Source of the DNA: Prochlorococcus sp. scB243_495K23
Lineage (GTDB): Bacteria > Cyanobacteriota > Cyanobacteriia > PCC-6307 > Cyanobiaceae
Reading direction: 5' to 3'
NCBI GenBank assembly: GCA_000635495.1
Contig: JFLW01000003.1
Coordinates: 62,001 to 126,000, forward strand
Length of the DNA stretch: 64,000 nucleotides
This document shows, one piece after another, positions 9,496 to 16,409 of this stretch. Below the pieces are notes generated by a model that did no database searches, was not told where the DNA came from, and saw nothing but the letters and a program-made list of their open reading frames with translations. Position numbers and translations under genes: made by a program. Numbering within the stretch: the first letter of the stretch is position 1; every line of letters starts with the position of its first letter.

Positions 9496-9561
9496 ATTTA
9501 GGATTTAATTTAGATAATAAAAATTTTCATAATTGGTTAATTACTATCCTCGAATATCTAT

Positions 9562-9597
9562 AATTGATTGTCAATTTTAATTTGCTGTTAAAATTGA
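9562..9597 (+). promoter_or_regulatory. Nested inverted repeats in the pyrC leader
   Basis: Two hairpins share one arm. aattga at 9562-9567 pairs with tcaatt at 9571-9576. tcaattttaa at 9571-9580 pairs perfectly with ttaaaattga at 9588-9597 around a 7-base loop. They cannot form together. The second ends 16 bases before the TTG of pyrC. No T-run follows, so it is not a standard terminator. An operator or a leader switch is possible. Confidence 0.4.
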
Positions 9598-9613
9598 TTA
9601 AATAGAAAAAATT

Positions 9614-10663
9614 TTGAAGACTTTAAACATAATAAAACCTGATGATTGGCATTTACATTTAAGAGAAGGTCTTGTATTAAAAAATATCATTCAGTTTACT
9701 TCTGAATATTTTGGAAGAGCTATTGTTATGCCAAATACTAAAAATCCAATAACATCAATCAATAGCGCTATTTCTTATAGAAAATCTATTATTGAAGCGC
9801 TACCAGAAAATTCTAAGTTTGAACCATTAATGACAATTTATCTTACAGATGATACTGATAAAGGGGAACTAATTAATGGTTTTAAAAATAATGTTTTTTT
9901 TGCAGCAAAATTATATCCTGCTAATGCCACAACAAATTCCAGTCATGGAGTTAGGAAAATAGAAAATCTATATAAGATCTTTGAATTAATGCAAGATTCT
10001 GGAATGCCTCTTTTAATTCATGGGGAAGTGACTGATTCTGAAGTAGATGTATTCGATAGAGAAGAAGTTTTTATAGATAAAGAACTTTCTCAAATAACCA
10101 AAAGATTTCCAAAATTAAAAATTGTTCTAGAACATATAACCACCTCTTACGCAGTGGATTTTGTGCAAGAAAATAATATTGGGGCTACTATTACTCCGCA
10201 TCATTTGCATATAAATAGAAATGCAATGTTTTTTGGAGGCTTAAATAGTGATTTTTACTGCTTACCAGTTGCTAAGAGGGAAAATAATAGACTCGCTTTA
10301 AGGAGAGCGGCAACAAGTGGGAAAAAATGTTTTTTCTTGGGGACTGACTCTGCTCCACACCTTAGGAAGTGGAAGGCTTTTTGTGGATGTGCAGGCATTT
10401 TTAATTCGCCAGTAGCAATAGAAAGCTACTTAACAGTTTTCCAAGAGGAGGATGCTTTAGATAATTTTGAAAAGTTTGCAAGTTTGAATGGCCCTAATTT
10501 TTATAATGTCCCACCAAATAAAGAAAAATTAAAATTAGTTTCTAGACCTAACAAAATTAAAGAATATATTGATGTTGTTGAAGAAAAAAATATTGTCGGA
10601 CAAATAAAACCATTTCATGCAGGTGAAACTTTACAATGGCAAGTTGAAGGAATAGTAAATTAA
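9614..10663 (+). CDS. pyrC: Dihydroorotase, class II
   Basis: Catalyses the reversible ring closure of carbamoyl aspartate to dihydroorotate in pyrimidine synthesis. The 349-residue length fits the short PyrC type of enterobacteria. Metal ligands H13 and H15 are in DWHLHLREG. KLYPANATTNSSHGV contains the lysine that is carbamylated in the family, and LIHGE, EHITT, TPHHL and GTDSAPH supply the remaining site. The start is TTG, 8 residues before the first beta-strand ends, and no better start is near. The leader carries nested inverted repeats. tRNA-Leu follows 98 bases downstream. Confidence 0.95.
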   Translation: MKTLNIIKPDDWHLHLREGLVLKNIIQFTSEYFGRAIVMPNTKNPITSINSAISYRKSIIEALPENSKFEPLMTIYLTDDTDKGELINGFKNNVFFAAKLYPANATTNSSHGVRKIENLYKIFELMQDSGMPLLIHGEVTDSEVDVFDREEVFIDKELSQITKRFPKLKIVLEHITTSYAVDFVQENNIGATITPHHLHINRNAMFFGGLNSDFYCLPVAKRENNRLALRRAATSGKKCFFLGTDSAPHLRKWKAFCGCAGIFNSPVAIESYLTVFQEEDALDNFEKFASLNGPNFYNVPPNKEKLKLVSRPNKIKEYIDVVEEKNIVGQIKPFHAGETLQWQVEGIVN

Positions 10664-10711
10664 AAATTAGATTTAATTTGACAATTAAAAGTGTAAATTT
10701 TCCAATTTTTT

Positions 10712-10741
10712 TTGGTTAAATGGGTTACTTTCAGCTACGAT
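10712..10741 (+). promoter_or_regulatory. Candidate promoter of tRNA-Leu
   Basis: A -35-like ttggtt at 10712-10717 and a -10-like tacgat at 10736-10741 are separated by 18 bases. The -10 element ends 20 bases before the first base of the tRNA, a normal distance for a short-leader tRNA transcript. This is read by eye with no scoring. Confidence 0.4.
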
Positions 10742-10761
10742 TAGAAAGCGCAAATTCCTTT

Positions 10762-10847
10762 GGGAGTGTGGCGGAATTGGTAGACGCGCCGGACTTAAAA
10801 TCCGTCGAGCGATTTAGCTCGTGGGGGTTCAAGTCCCCCCACTCCCA
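10762..10847 (+). tRNA. tRNA-Leu (anticodon UAA)
   Basis: The acceptor stem gggagtg pairs with cactccc. The D-loop region is ggcggaattggtagacgc, the anticodon TAA is at 10796-10798 in loop cttaaaa, and the T-arm is gggggttcaagtccccc. A long variable arm with stem gagc/gctc at about 10807-10820 makes it a class II tRNA, as expected for leucine. The 3' CCA is not encoded: the discriminator A is followed by ttattt. It lies between pyrC and ndhL on the same strand. Confidence 0.96.
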
Positions 10848-10925
10848 TTATTTAATTATTTATTTTTAGTTCTGACGATAACTTCCAATAGTTGTTATGT
10901 TTTAACTAAGTAACCATAAATTAAA

Positions 10926-11159
10926 ATGGAAAGTTTTTTCAATAATTCATTCGCTACTTTAATTGCTTATATCGGAATTATTTCTACCTATTTACTGGTT
11001 ATCCCATTGTTATTATTTTACTGGATGAATAATAGATGGAATATTATGGGCAAATTTGAAAGATTAGGAATTTATGGCCTTGTATTTCTTTTCTTTCCAG
11101 GTTTAATTTTATTTTCTCCATTTTTAAATCTTAGACTAAAAGGAAGTGGTAAAGGGTAA
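10926..11159 (+). CDS. ndhL: NAD(P)H-quinone oxidoreductase subunit L
   Basis: A 77-residue thylakoid membrane subunit of the cyanobacterial NDH-1 complex, used in cyclic electron flow, respiration and CO2 uptake. Two hydrophobic segments are clear (about residues 11-31 and 47-66), separated by the conserved loop [17 protein letters not shown]. The gene is followed after 4 bases by the DUF3007 gene, the usual cyanobacterial neighbour, and then trpA. ndhL-DUF3007-trpA is a familiar order in this group. Confidence 0.93.
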   Translation: MESFFNNSFATLIAYIGIISTYLLVIPLLLFYWMNNRWNIMGKFERLGIYGLVFLFFPGLILFSPFLNLRLKGSGKG

Positions 11160-11163
11160 ATAA

Positions 11164-11484
11164 TTGACTAAAGGAAAAGTTATACAAATAGGTTTATTTA
11201 TTTCATTAATAGGATTAGTTAGTTATAAATTTGCACCGCAAATTGGTATCGATAATTTTACAGCCACTACCCTATCAAGTTGCATCTTGATTTTGATTGT
11301 TATTACTTGGGTAACATCTTATGTTTATAGAGTTGTAAATGGAAAAATGACTTTTATGGAACAAAGGAAGCGTTATAGAAAAGAGTATGAAAAAGTTGTT
11401 AATGATAAACTAGAAACCAAATTCAACTTATTGTCAAAGGAAGAGCAGCAAAAACTTATGGAAGATTTAGAGAAAAATCCATAA
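11164..11484 (+). CDS. DUF3007 membrane protein
   Basis: A 106-residue protein with two membrane segments (about 7-25 and 37-58) and a charged C-terminal tail of about 45 residues that is probably helical (MTFMEQRKRYRKEYEKV). It belongs to the DUF3007 family, found in cyanobacteria and plastids, without proven function; its place beside ndhL suggests a thylakoid role. The start is TTG, 4 bases after the ndhL stop, so the two are probably translated from one message. Confidence 0.8.
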   Translation: MTKGKVIQIGLFISLIGLVSYKFAPQIGIDNFTATTLSSCILILIVITWVTSYVYRVVNGKMTFMEQRKRYRKEYEKVVNDKLETKFNLLSKEEQQKLMEDLEKNP

Positions 11485-11527
11485 ATTTTTCATAGAAAAA
11501 TATCTAAAAATTATGAAAGGTAACAAA

Positions 11528-12361
11528 ATGCAAATTACTAAAAATGAATCTTTATCTAAGGTAGATGAGATGTTTTATGAGTTAAAAAATAAAAAAAAAT
11601 TTGCTCTAATGCCTTTTATAATGGCAGGGGATCCCAATATTGAAATAACGTCTGAGATCTTATTAAAGTTACAAGAAAATGGAGCCGATCTTATTGAATT
11701 AGGTATCCCGTATAGTGACCCCCTTGCAGATGGACCTGTTATTCAAGTGGCTGCCTCTCGCGCCTTAAAGTCAGGTACTAGCTTAAAAAAAGTAATTAAA
11801 CTTTTAGAGTCTTTAAAAGGTAAATTAAATATCCCCATCATCCTTTTTTCTTACTTGAATCCATTACTATGTTTTGGCTTTAAAAGGTTTTGTGAGATGG
11901 CATCTGATGCTGGAGTTTCTGGACTAATAGTTCCTGACCTCCCTTTGGAGGAAGCTTATAAATTTTCTAAAATAGTTAGTAACCATTCTATGGACTTAAT
12001 TTTATTGGTAGCGCCAACTACTCCTTTTGAAAGAATGAAACAAATATCAAATCAGACAAAAGGCTTTACTTATTTAGTAAGTGTTACAGGTGTCACTGGT
12101 GAGAGAAACAAAATGGAAAATAGAGTAGAAAATCTTATTGCTAAATTAAAAAATGTAAATAGCAATCCAATTGCTGTTGGTTTTGGAATATCAACTCCAG
12201 AACATGTTAATAAAGTTCGTGAGTGGGGAGCAGATGGAGTAATTATTGGGAGTGCATTTGTAAAACGAATCTCGAGCTCAAGTGAAAAAGATGTTGTCGA
12301 TTATGTTGGTGAGTTTTGTAAAGAAATGCGTTTGGCCGCTGATCAAAAAAATAAATACTAA
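11528..12361 (+). CDS. trpA: Tryptophan synthase alpha chain
   Basis: Cleaves indole-3-glycerol phosphate to indole, which is passed to the beta subunit (not in this window). The catalytic acids lie in LIELGIPYSDPLADGPVIQ: E57 and D68 counting from this start. The phosphate-binding loop GFGISTPEHV and IIGSAFVK are near the C-terminus. Two starts are possible: ATG at 11513 (282 residues) or ATG at 11528 (277 residues). I prefer the second because aaagg lies 8 bases before it, while nothing like a ribosome-binding site precedes the first. Neither choice affects the barrel. Confidence 0.93.
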   Translation: MQITKNESLSKVDEMFYELKNKKKFALMPFIMAGDPNIEITSEILLKLQENGADLIELGIPYSDPLADGPVIQVAASRALKSGTSLKKVIKLLESLKGKLNIPIILFSYLNPLLCFGFKRFCEMASDAGVSGLIVPDLPLEEAYKFSKIVSNHSMDLILLVAPTTPFERMKQISNQTKGFTYLVSVTGVTGERNKMENRVENLIAKLKNVNSNPIAVGFGISTPEHVNKVREWGADGVIIGSAFVKRISSSSEKDVVDYVGEFCKEMRLAADQKNKY

Positions 12362-12439
12362 GATAATTTATTAATTAAGAGAATTATTTATAGAAAATTA
12401 ATTAAAAATGTTTTGGCCAATTTATTGTCGTTGTCGTCT

Positions 12440-12796
12440 TTAAGATTCTTCTGTAGGTAATAATCTGATTTGTTTTCTTCCGAGCTTAATTTCGAATTCA
12501 TCACCTGCTTTTAAATCAAGAAGTGCTGTATATGCTTTCCCAATCAGAAGATTTCCATTGCCTTGAACTGTAGCAATATAACTAAGTTTTCTTCCACCTT
12601 TTCCAATACCTGCAACTCCAGAATCACCAAGATTAACCCCTTTTGCTTCTAAAAGTGCTTCATAAAATGCGGTAAAGTTTAAGCGTTCACCTCCGTTTTT
12701 TTTAGTGGAAACATATCCACAGGCGCGAACTAGGTCAGATTTGCTAACATCACCAAGTTCTTTAACTTTTGCAAGGAGATCGCTACCAGTTAGCAT
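12440..12796 (-). CDS. cyAbrB-type transcription regulator
   Basis: A 118-residue protein of the cyanobacterial AbrB-like family. The N-terminal LTGSDLLAKVKELGDVSKSD region is the family hallmark. The C-terminal half holds an AbrB-like DNA-binding segment (GRKLSYIATVQGNGNLLIG, GDEFEIKLGRKQIRLL). In Synechocystis and other cyanobacteria these proteins help control nitrogen and carbon genes and bind DNA with low specificity. It converges with trpA across a 78-base gap without a GC-rich hairpin, and is divergent from the YciI-like gene. Its own target sites cannot be read from the window. Confidence 0.88.
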   Translation of the reverse strand: MLTGSDLLAKVKELGDVSKSDLVRACGYVSTKKNGGERLNFTAFYEALLEAKGVNLGDSGVAGIGKGGRKLSYIATVQGNGNLLIGKAYTALLDLKAGDEFEIKLGRKQIRLLPTEES

Positions 12797-12893
12797 AATT
12801 ATTTAAAAGAAAGTTGTATTAAATAACATAGCAATCTGTGTGTAAAATATGCAATTATTAAGTATCTATTTATCCTATTATTTATATTTAAAA

Positions 12894-13163
12894 ATGGAAA
12901 AGTTTGTAGTTTTTGGACGGTACTGTGAAGATGCAATTATTAAAAGAGAACCATTTCGAGAACAACATCTTAAGAGACTTAAAAACTTAAAAGATTGCGA
13001 TATTTTAGTTACATTAGGGCCAACAAAATGTACCAAATATTTGTTTGGAGTTTTTAATGCTAATAATATAAACGAATTGAAAGATCTTATTGAAGAGGAT
13101 ATATATTGGGAAAAAGGTATATGGATTAATTATGATATTTATCCCTGGATTCAAGCATTTTAA
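12894..13163 (+). CDS. YciI-like domain protein
   Basis: About 89 residues with the ferredoxin-like YciI fold: FVVFGRYCEDAIIKREPFREQHLKRLKNL, LVTLGPTKCTKYLFGVF and a C-terminal acidic helix before GIWINYDIYPWIQAF. (Long motifs are given in two blocks here: residues 4-13 are the first strand and 18-32 the first helix.) The start ATG at 12894 is used rather than one 45 bases upstream, because the extra 15 residues are Tyr/Leu-rich and unlike the family, which begins just before the first strand. YciI proteins are small dimers, some with weak peroxidase or dehydrochlorinase relatives; function here is unknown. Confidence 0.72.
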   Translation: MEKFVVFGRYCEDAIIKREPFREQHLKRLKNLKDCDILVTLGPTKCTKYLFGVFNANNINELKDLIEEDIYWEKGIWINYDIYPWIQAF

Positions 13164-13357
13164 ATCTGATTTACGAAAAAATTTAGTAATTATTAACTAT
13201 TTATTAAAAGAATTAATTTAACTTAAAAATACATATTATGTTTGCTTTAATAATTGAATTAGTTATCTTATTTAGGATTTAAAACGATATTTATTTAAAC
13301 GTTAGTTTTAAGAGGTTATATCATTTTTAATTAAAAATATATTATTTTAAATAATAT

Positions 13358-13678
13358 TTATTTACTAGTATCTTGATTTATCTGGTTTACTAATGAGTCG
13401 ATATCTAATTGATTATATGGTGGTGTTTGTTTTGTTTCTAGATAATCTTTCTTGATATTGTTTAACCATTTTTGCTCAATCTTTATGAGATTTTTTGCAA
13501 TATTGAACATGCCGCCTTTTTTATATAATTCTTTCATTTTGAGAATAATCTCGGATGTTCTACTCGATTTGATACTTAATTCATTTGCTAAGTCTTTTTG
13601 GGTAAATCCATTCGTTTTTAACCAATCTTTAATGAAGGAGATGAGTTCTTTTTCTTCCTGTGTAGATAATTTACTCAT
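13358..13678 (-). CDS. Small helix-turn-helix protein
   Basis: A 106-residue basic, mostly helical protein. Residues about 10-45 (SFIKDWLKTNGFTQKDLANELSIKSSRTSEI, of which FTQKDLANELSI is the XRE-like turn) look like a DNA-binding helix-turn-helix. The rest has no domain I recognise. Its ATG directly abuts the stop of the DUF1232 gene with no spacer, so the two are almost surely cotranscribed, downstream of the sigma factor gene. This makes a regulatory role likely, but the target is unknown. An AT-only imperfect inverted repeat lies at its end (about 13334-13357). Confidence 0.65.
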   Translation of the reverse strand: MSKLSTQEEKELISFIKDWLKTNGFTQKDLANELSIKSSRTSEIILKMKELYKKGGMFNIAKNLIKIEQKWLNNIKKDYLETKQTPPYNQLDIDSLVNQINQDTSK

Positions 13679-14047
13679 TCAATAAAAAGGAAATAACTTA
13701 TTAAGCTGATTCTCTGCTCTTGCTCTTATTGAAGGAGTCATGTATTTGCTCCATATACTGAGTACTGCTGTGAGGGCTACAAAATCATCACTAAAACCAA
13801 CTAAAGGCATAAAGTCAGGGAAAAGATCAAATGGCATAATCAAATAAGCTAGAGCAGCCATTAATGAAACTCTCACTTGTGCAGGAGTATAAGGATCTAA
13901 TGCCATCTCCAAAACTTCTAAGGCAGGCTTGGCAATTGTTCTACCCGCTTTAATAAGAATCTTGATAATGATATTTTCATCAAATGTTGAACTTTCTAAA
14001 ACTTCAGCATCATAGATTTTTTCTTGAGATTTGTAATTCTCTTTCAT
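13679..14047 (-). CDS. DUF1232 (YkvA-like) membrane protein
   Basis: A 122-residue protein. The DUF1232 core is at about residues 50-95, with the hallmark LIMPFDLFPDFMPLVGFSDD, which forms one or two hydrophobic helices. The N-terminal 30 residues are acidic and polar. Family members occur in many bacteria next to stress and regulatory genes and have no proven biochemical function. It lies 37 bases downstream of a group 2 sigma factor and abuts the small HTH gene, which suggests a three-gene regulatory unit. Confidence 0.8.
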   Translation of the reverse strand: MKENYKSQEKIYDAEVLESSTFDENIIIKILIKAGRTIAKPALEVLEMALDPYTPAQVRVSLMAALAYLIMPFDLFPDFMPLVGFSDDFVALTAVLSIWSKYMTPSIRARAENQLNKLFPFY

Positions 14048-14084
14048 CCTTATAAATGAAATTTAAATTTTTTTTATGGAATTT

Positions 14085-15008
14085 TTAGCTAATACTATCA
14101 ACTAATCCATTCTGTATTCCTGCTTTTCTAAGTTTTCTTAAAGCACGTTGAACAACTTGTCGGCAATATTCCCTGCTACAACTCATATGTCTTGCAACTT
14201 CAGCTAAAGTTCTCCATTCATTTGAGCCGTCTAAACCAAATCTTAAGCTTACTATCTTTCTTTCTTTCTCAGTTAAATTTGCTTTATCTAATAACTTCCA
14301 AGCCGAGTCTGTCCTTTCAGCTAATTCGGCTAATTCCATTGGGGGAGTTTGATCACTTGGAAGAATATCAACTAACTCGGAAGGATCTGATTTTGATTTA
14401 ACAGTACCTTGGAGACTAACAGTGATGCTTCTCAATTCACAAGAAAGTAGTTCGTCAATTTCCTCTTTGGTTATTTTCATTTCTTCAGCTAGCTCATCAC
14501 TTGTAGGTGGAATACCCTTAAGTTGCATAAGCTTTGATTTTGCTGATCTTAGTTTTGTAAGTTTTTCATTAATGTTAACAGGGATCCTTATTGTTCTACT
14601 TTGAGTTGACAATGCTCTATTTAAACCTTGCCTAATCCACCAATAAGCATAGGTGGAAAATCTGTGTCCTCTAGACGGATCATATTTTTCTACGGCCCTT
14701 GTAAGACCTAGTGTACCCTCCTGAATTAAGTCCAGCAATTCTAATCCTTTCCCTTGGTATCTCTTGGCGAGGTTGACAACTAGTCTTAGGTTGGCTGTTA
14801 TCATCTCGTTTTTAGCTTTTTCACCAATTTTTATCTTTTTTCTCTCAGCTTCTGAGTATTCACAAGCGGGGCCTTTCCCTCCTGCCTCTTGACATCTATT
14901 AACAAGTACTACCATTTCTTGGACTTTTCTGCCCATTGTGAGTTCTCTTTCGGGAGTCAAAAGTTGATGACGACCTATTTCACCAAGAAAATCGCTTAAT
15001 GAACTCAC
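14085..15008 (-). CDS. Group 2 RNA polymerase sigma factor (RpoD/SigA-like)
   Basis: A 307-residue sigma-70 family protein. Region 1.2 is seen near the N-terminus (LTPERELTMGRKVQEM), region 2 at about 95-165 with DLIQEGTLGLTRAVEKYD and FSTYAYWWIRQ, region 3 follows, and region 4 with the HTH EVARHMSCSREYCRQVVQRA lies at the C-terminus. The long acidic region 1.1 of the main SigA is absent, so this is a non-essential group 2 factor, the class used for light, growth-phase and nutrient responses in cyanobacteria. The start is GTG. The upstream 160 bases hold two overlapping AT palindromes. Which sigma letter it carries cannot be decided by eye. Confidence 0.9.
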   Translation of the reverse strand: MSSLSDFLGEIGRHQLLTPERELTMGRKVQEMVVLVNRCQEAGGKGPACEYSEAERKKIKIGEKAKNEMITANLRLVVNLAKRYQGKGLELLDLIQEGTLGLTRAVEKYDPSRGHRFSTYAYWWIRQGLNRALSTQSRTIRIPVNINEKLTKLRSAKSKLMQLKGIPPTSDELAEEMKITKEEIDELLSCELRSITVSLQGTVKSKSDPSELVDILPSDQTPPMELAELAERTDSAWKLLDKANLTEKERKIVSLRFGLDGSNEWRTLAEVARHMSCSREYCRQVVQRALRKLRKAGIQNGLVDSIS

Positions 15009-15072
15009 GATTTACCTCATTGTTGATATATTTAACTTATAGTCAATCCAGTAATAAGCCATACATGTAATA

Positions 15073-15105
15073 ATTAATTAATATTTAATTAATAATTATT
15101 AATTA
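15073..15105 (-). promoter_or_regulatory. Two overlapping AT palindromes upstream of the sigma gene
   Basis: At 15073-15093 attaattaa and ttaattaat form perfect 9-base arms around tat. At 15086-15105 taattaataattattaatta is a perfect 20-base palindrome. They share 15086-15093, so they are mutually exclusive as extruded or bound structures. They lie 65-97 bases upstream of the GTG start of the sigma gene and 64 or more bases downstream of hisIE. All bases are A or T, so chance is a serious alternative. Confidence 0.35.
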
Positions 15106-15168
15106 GTCATTTAATATTATTTTTTTAAATCTTTAGGAAAAAAAATTAAAATTTATGAATTTATCTAT

Positions 15169-15828
15169 TTAATTTTTTCTTCTTGATTCTAGAACAGCAA
15201 GTACATCTCTCCATTCAACCCCTTTATGCAAAAGGGCTACTTGCAGATGATAAATTAAATCAGCAGCTTCATTTGAGATAGATTTTTTATCATTATCTTT
15301 GCAAGCCATTATAAATTCTGCAGATTCCTCTCCTATTTTTTTCAAAATAGTATTACTACCTTTTGTTAATAAATGATTTGTGTAACTTTTTTCTGATGGA
15401 TTTATTGATCTTTCGTTAATTGTATTGAATAATTCAGAGCAAATATTTGAGAAGGGAGTTGTTTTTTTCTCTTTTTTATCACTTTGATTAATTTTGATTT
15501 CGTTAAAAAAACAACTTCTTTCCCCAGTGTGACATGCTCCTGAACCATTTTGTTCAATCAAAAGGATTAGTGCATCATTATCGCAGTCGAATCTTATCTC
15601 CTTAAGTATTTGGGTACTTCCACTTGTAGCTCCTTTTCTCCAGATTTCGGACCTTGATCTACTCCAATAATGAACGTTTTTGGTTTCAAGTGTCATTGTC
15701 AAAGATTCTTTGTTCATCCAAGCAAGCATAAGAATTGATCCGTCAAGCCAATCTTGTGCTATTGCTGGGATTAATCCATAATTATCAAAGCGTAGATCCT
15801 CTATCGAAAAATTATTTGAATAAGTCAT
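15169..15828 (-). CDS. hisI: Bifunctional phosphoribosyl-AMP cyclohydrolase / phosphoribosyl-ATP diphosphatase
   Basis: Catalyses steps two and three of histidine synthesis. The N-terminal cyclohydrolase (about residues 1-115) has WMNKESL, HYWSRSRSEIWRKGATSG and the metal-binding Cys and Asp cluster FDCDNDALILL plus GACHTGERSCFF. The C-terminal diphosphatase (about 120-219) is an all-helical MazG-like domain with KIGEESAEFIMACK and EAADLIYHLQVALL. Two fused domains of this length are typical of HisIE. It is the gene upstream of the sigma factor on the same strand, separated by 160 bases, so it is probably a separate unit. It is divergent from the QueD-like gene. Confidence 0.95.
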   Translation of the reverse strand: MTYSNNFSIEDLRFDNYGLIPAIAQDWLDGSILMLAWMNKESLTMTLETKNVHYWSRSRSEIWRKGATSGSTQILKEIRFDCDNDALILLIEQNGSGACHTGERSCFFNEIKINQSDKKEKKTTPFSNICSELFNTINERSINPSEKSYTNHLLTKGSNTILKKIGEESAEFIMACKDNDKKSISNEAADLIYHLQVALLHKGVEWRDVLAVLESRRKN

Positions 15829-15891
15829 TATGTTCGTTATGTAAAATCCTACTCAATGTGTTTTATTAAAAATTATCCTAACAGTTAATTG

Positions 15892-16362
15892 ATGTATATT
15901 CATTCTCTGAAATTTTCATGCAGCAAAAGTTACGAGGATTTTCCTTGTTCACATAGGCAATGGCGCCATGAAGGCCACTGCAGATTTGTGCATGGATATT
16001 CAAGATCATTCACCTTTTGGTTCACTGCAAAAAAATTAGACCTAAATGGTTTTGTTGTCGATTTTTCAAGTCTAAAGCCCCTAGAAAATAGACTAAAGGA
16101 GCAATTTGATCATACTTTTCTAATAAATAAAGATGACCCTTTGCTGAATTACTGGGAAAAATTACATGATTTAGATGCTTTAGATCTGAGAATTATGGAT
16201 AATGTGGGAATGGAGTTCACCTCTGAATTAATTTGGAGATGGGCTAATGAATACTTACAGGATAAGGATAAGGGCAGAACATGTTGTTGGAAAACAGAAT
16301 CAAAAGAAAATAAATCGAATAAAGCAAGTTATGAGGAAATTCCTGATTGGTTCAAATCTTAG
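15892..16362 (+). CDS. 6-pyruvoyl-tetrahydropterin synthase / QueD-like protein
   Basis: A 156-residue protein of the PTPS/QueD fold. In QueD this enzyme makes 6-carboxytetrahydropterin from dihydroneopterin triphosphate for queuosine and other deazapurines. H21 (CSHR), C30 (GHCRFVHG), H34 and the catalytic D73-H74 (QFDHTFL) match family positions. The third zinc ligand, normally the second His of an HGH motif, is Tyr here (VHGYSRSF, Y36), so metal binding may differ. The start ATG at 15892 is chosen over a TTG one codon earlier. The C-terminal 30 residues are polar and unlike the family. The exact product is therefore uncertain. Confidence 0.75.
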   Translation: MYIHSLKFSCSKSYEDFPCSHRQWRHEGHCRFVHGYSRSFTFWFTAKKLDLNGFVVDFSSLKPLENRLKEQFDHTFLINKDDPLLNYWEKLHDLDALDLRIMDNVGMEFTSELIWRWANEYLQDKDKGRTCCWKTESKENKSNKASYEEIPDWFKS

Positions 16363-16409
16363 ATTAAAGTTTTAAATTTTAAAGTCATTTAGGATTCTTA
16401 AATAGATAT

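Noticed and set aside
10848-10925. Encoded CCA or second tRNA after tRNA-Leu
   Set aside because: No CCA follows the discriminator base and no cloverleaf fits the AT-rich leader of ndhL.
12362-12439. Terminator between trpA and cyAbrB
   Set aside because: No stem with useful stability or T-run; only AT repeats are seen.
13238-13282. A 14-codon open frame in the AT-rich gap before the HTH gene
   Set aside because: Too short, no ribosome-binding site and low-complexity composition; no support beyond start and stop codons.
13164-13357. Possible small RNA gene in the 194-base gap
   Set aside because: No known ncRNA motif (6S, tmRNA, SRP, Yfr1-like) and no GC hairpin with T-run can be seen.
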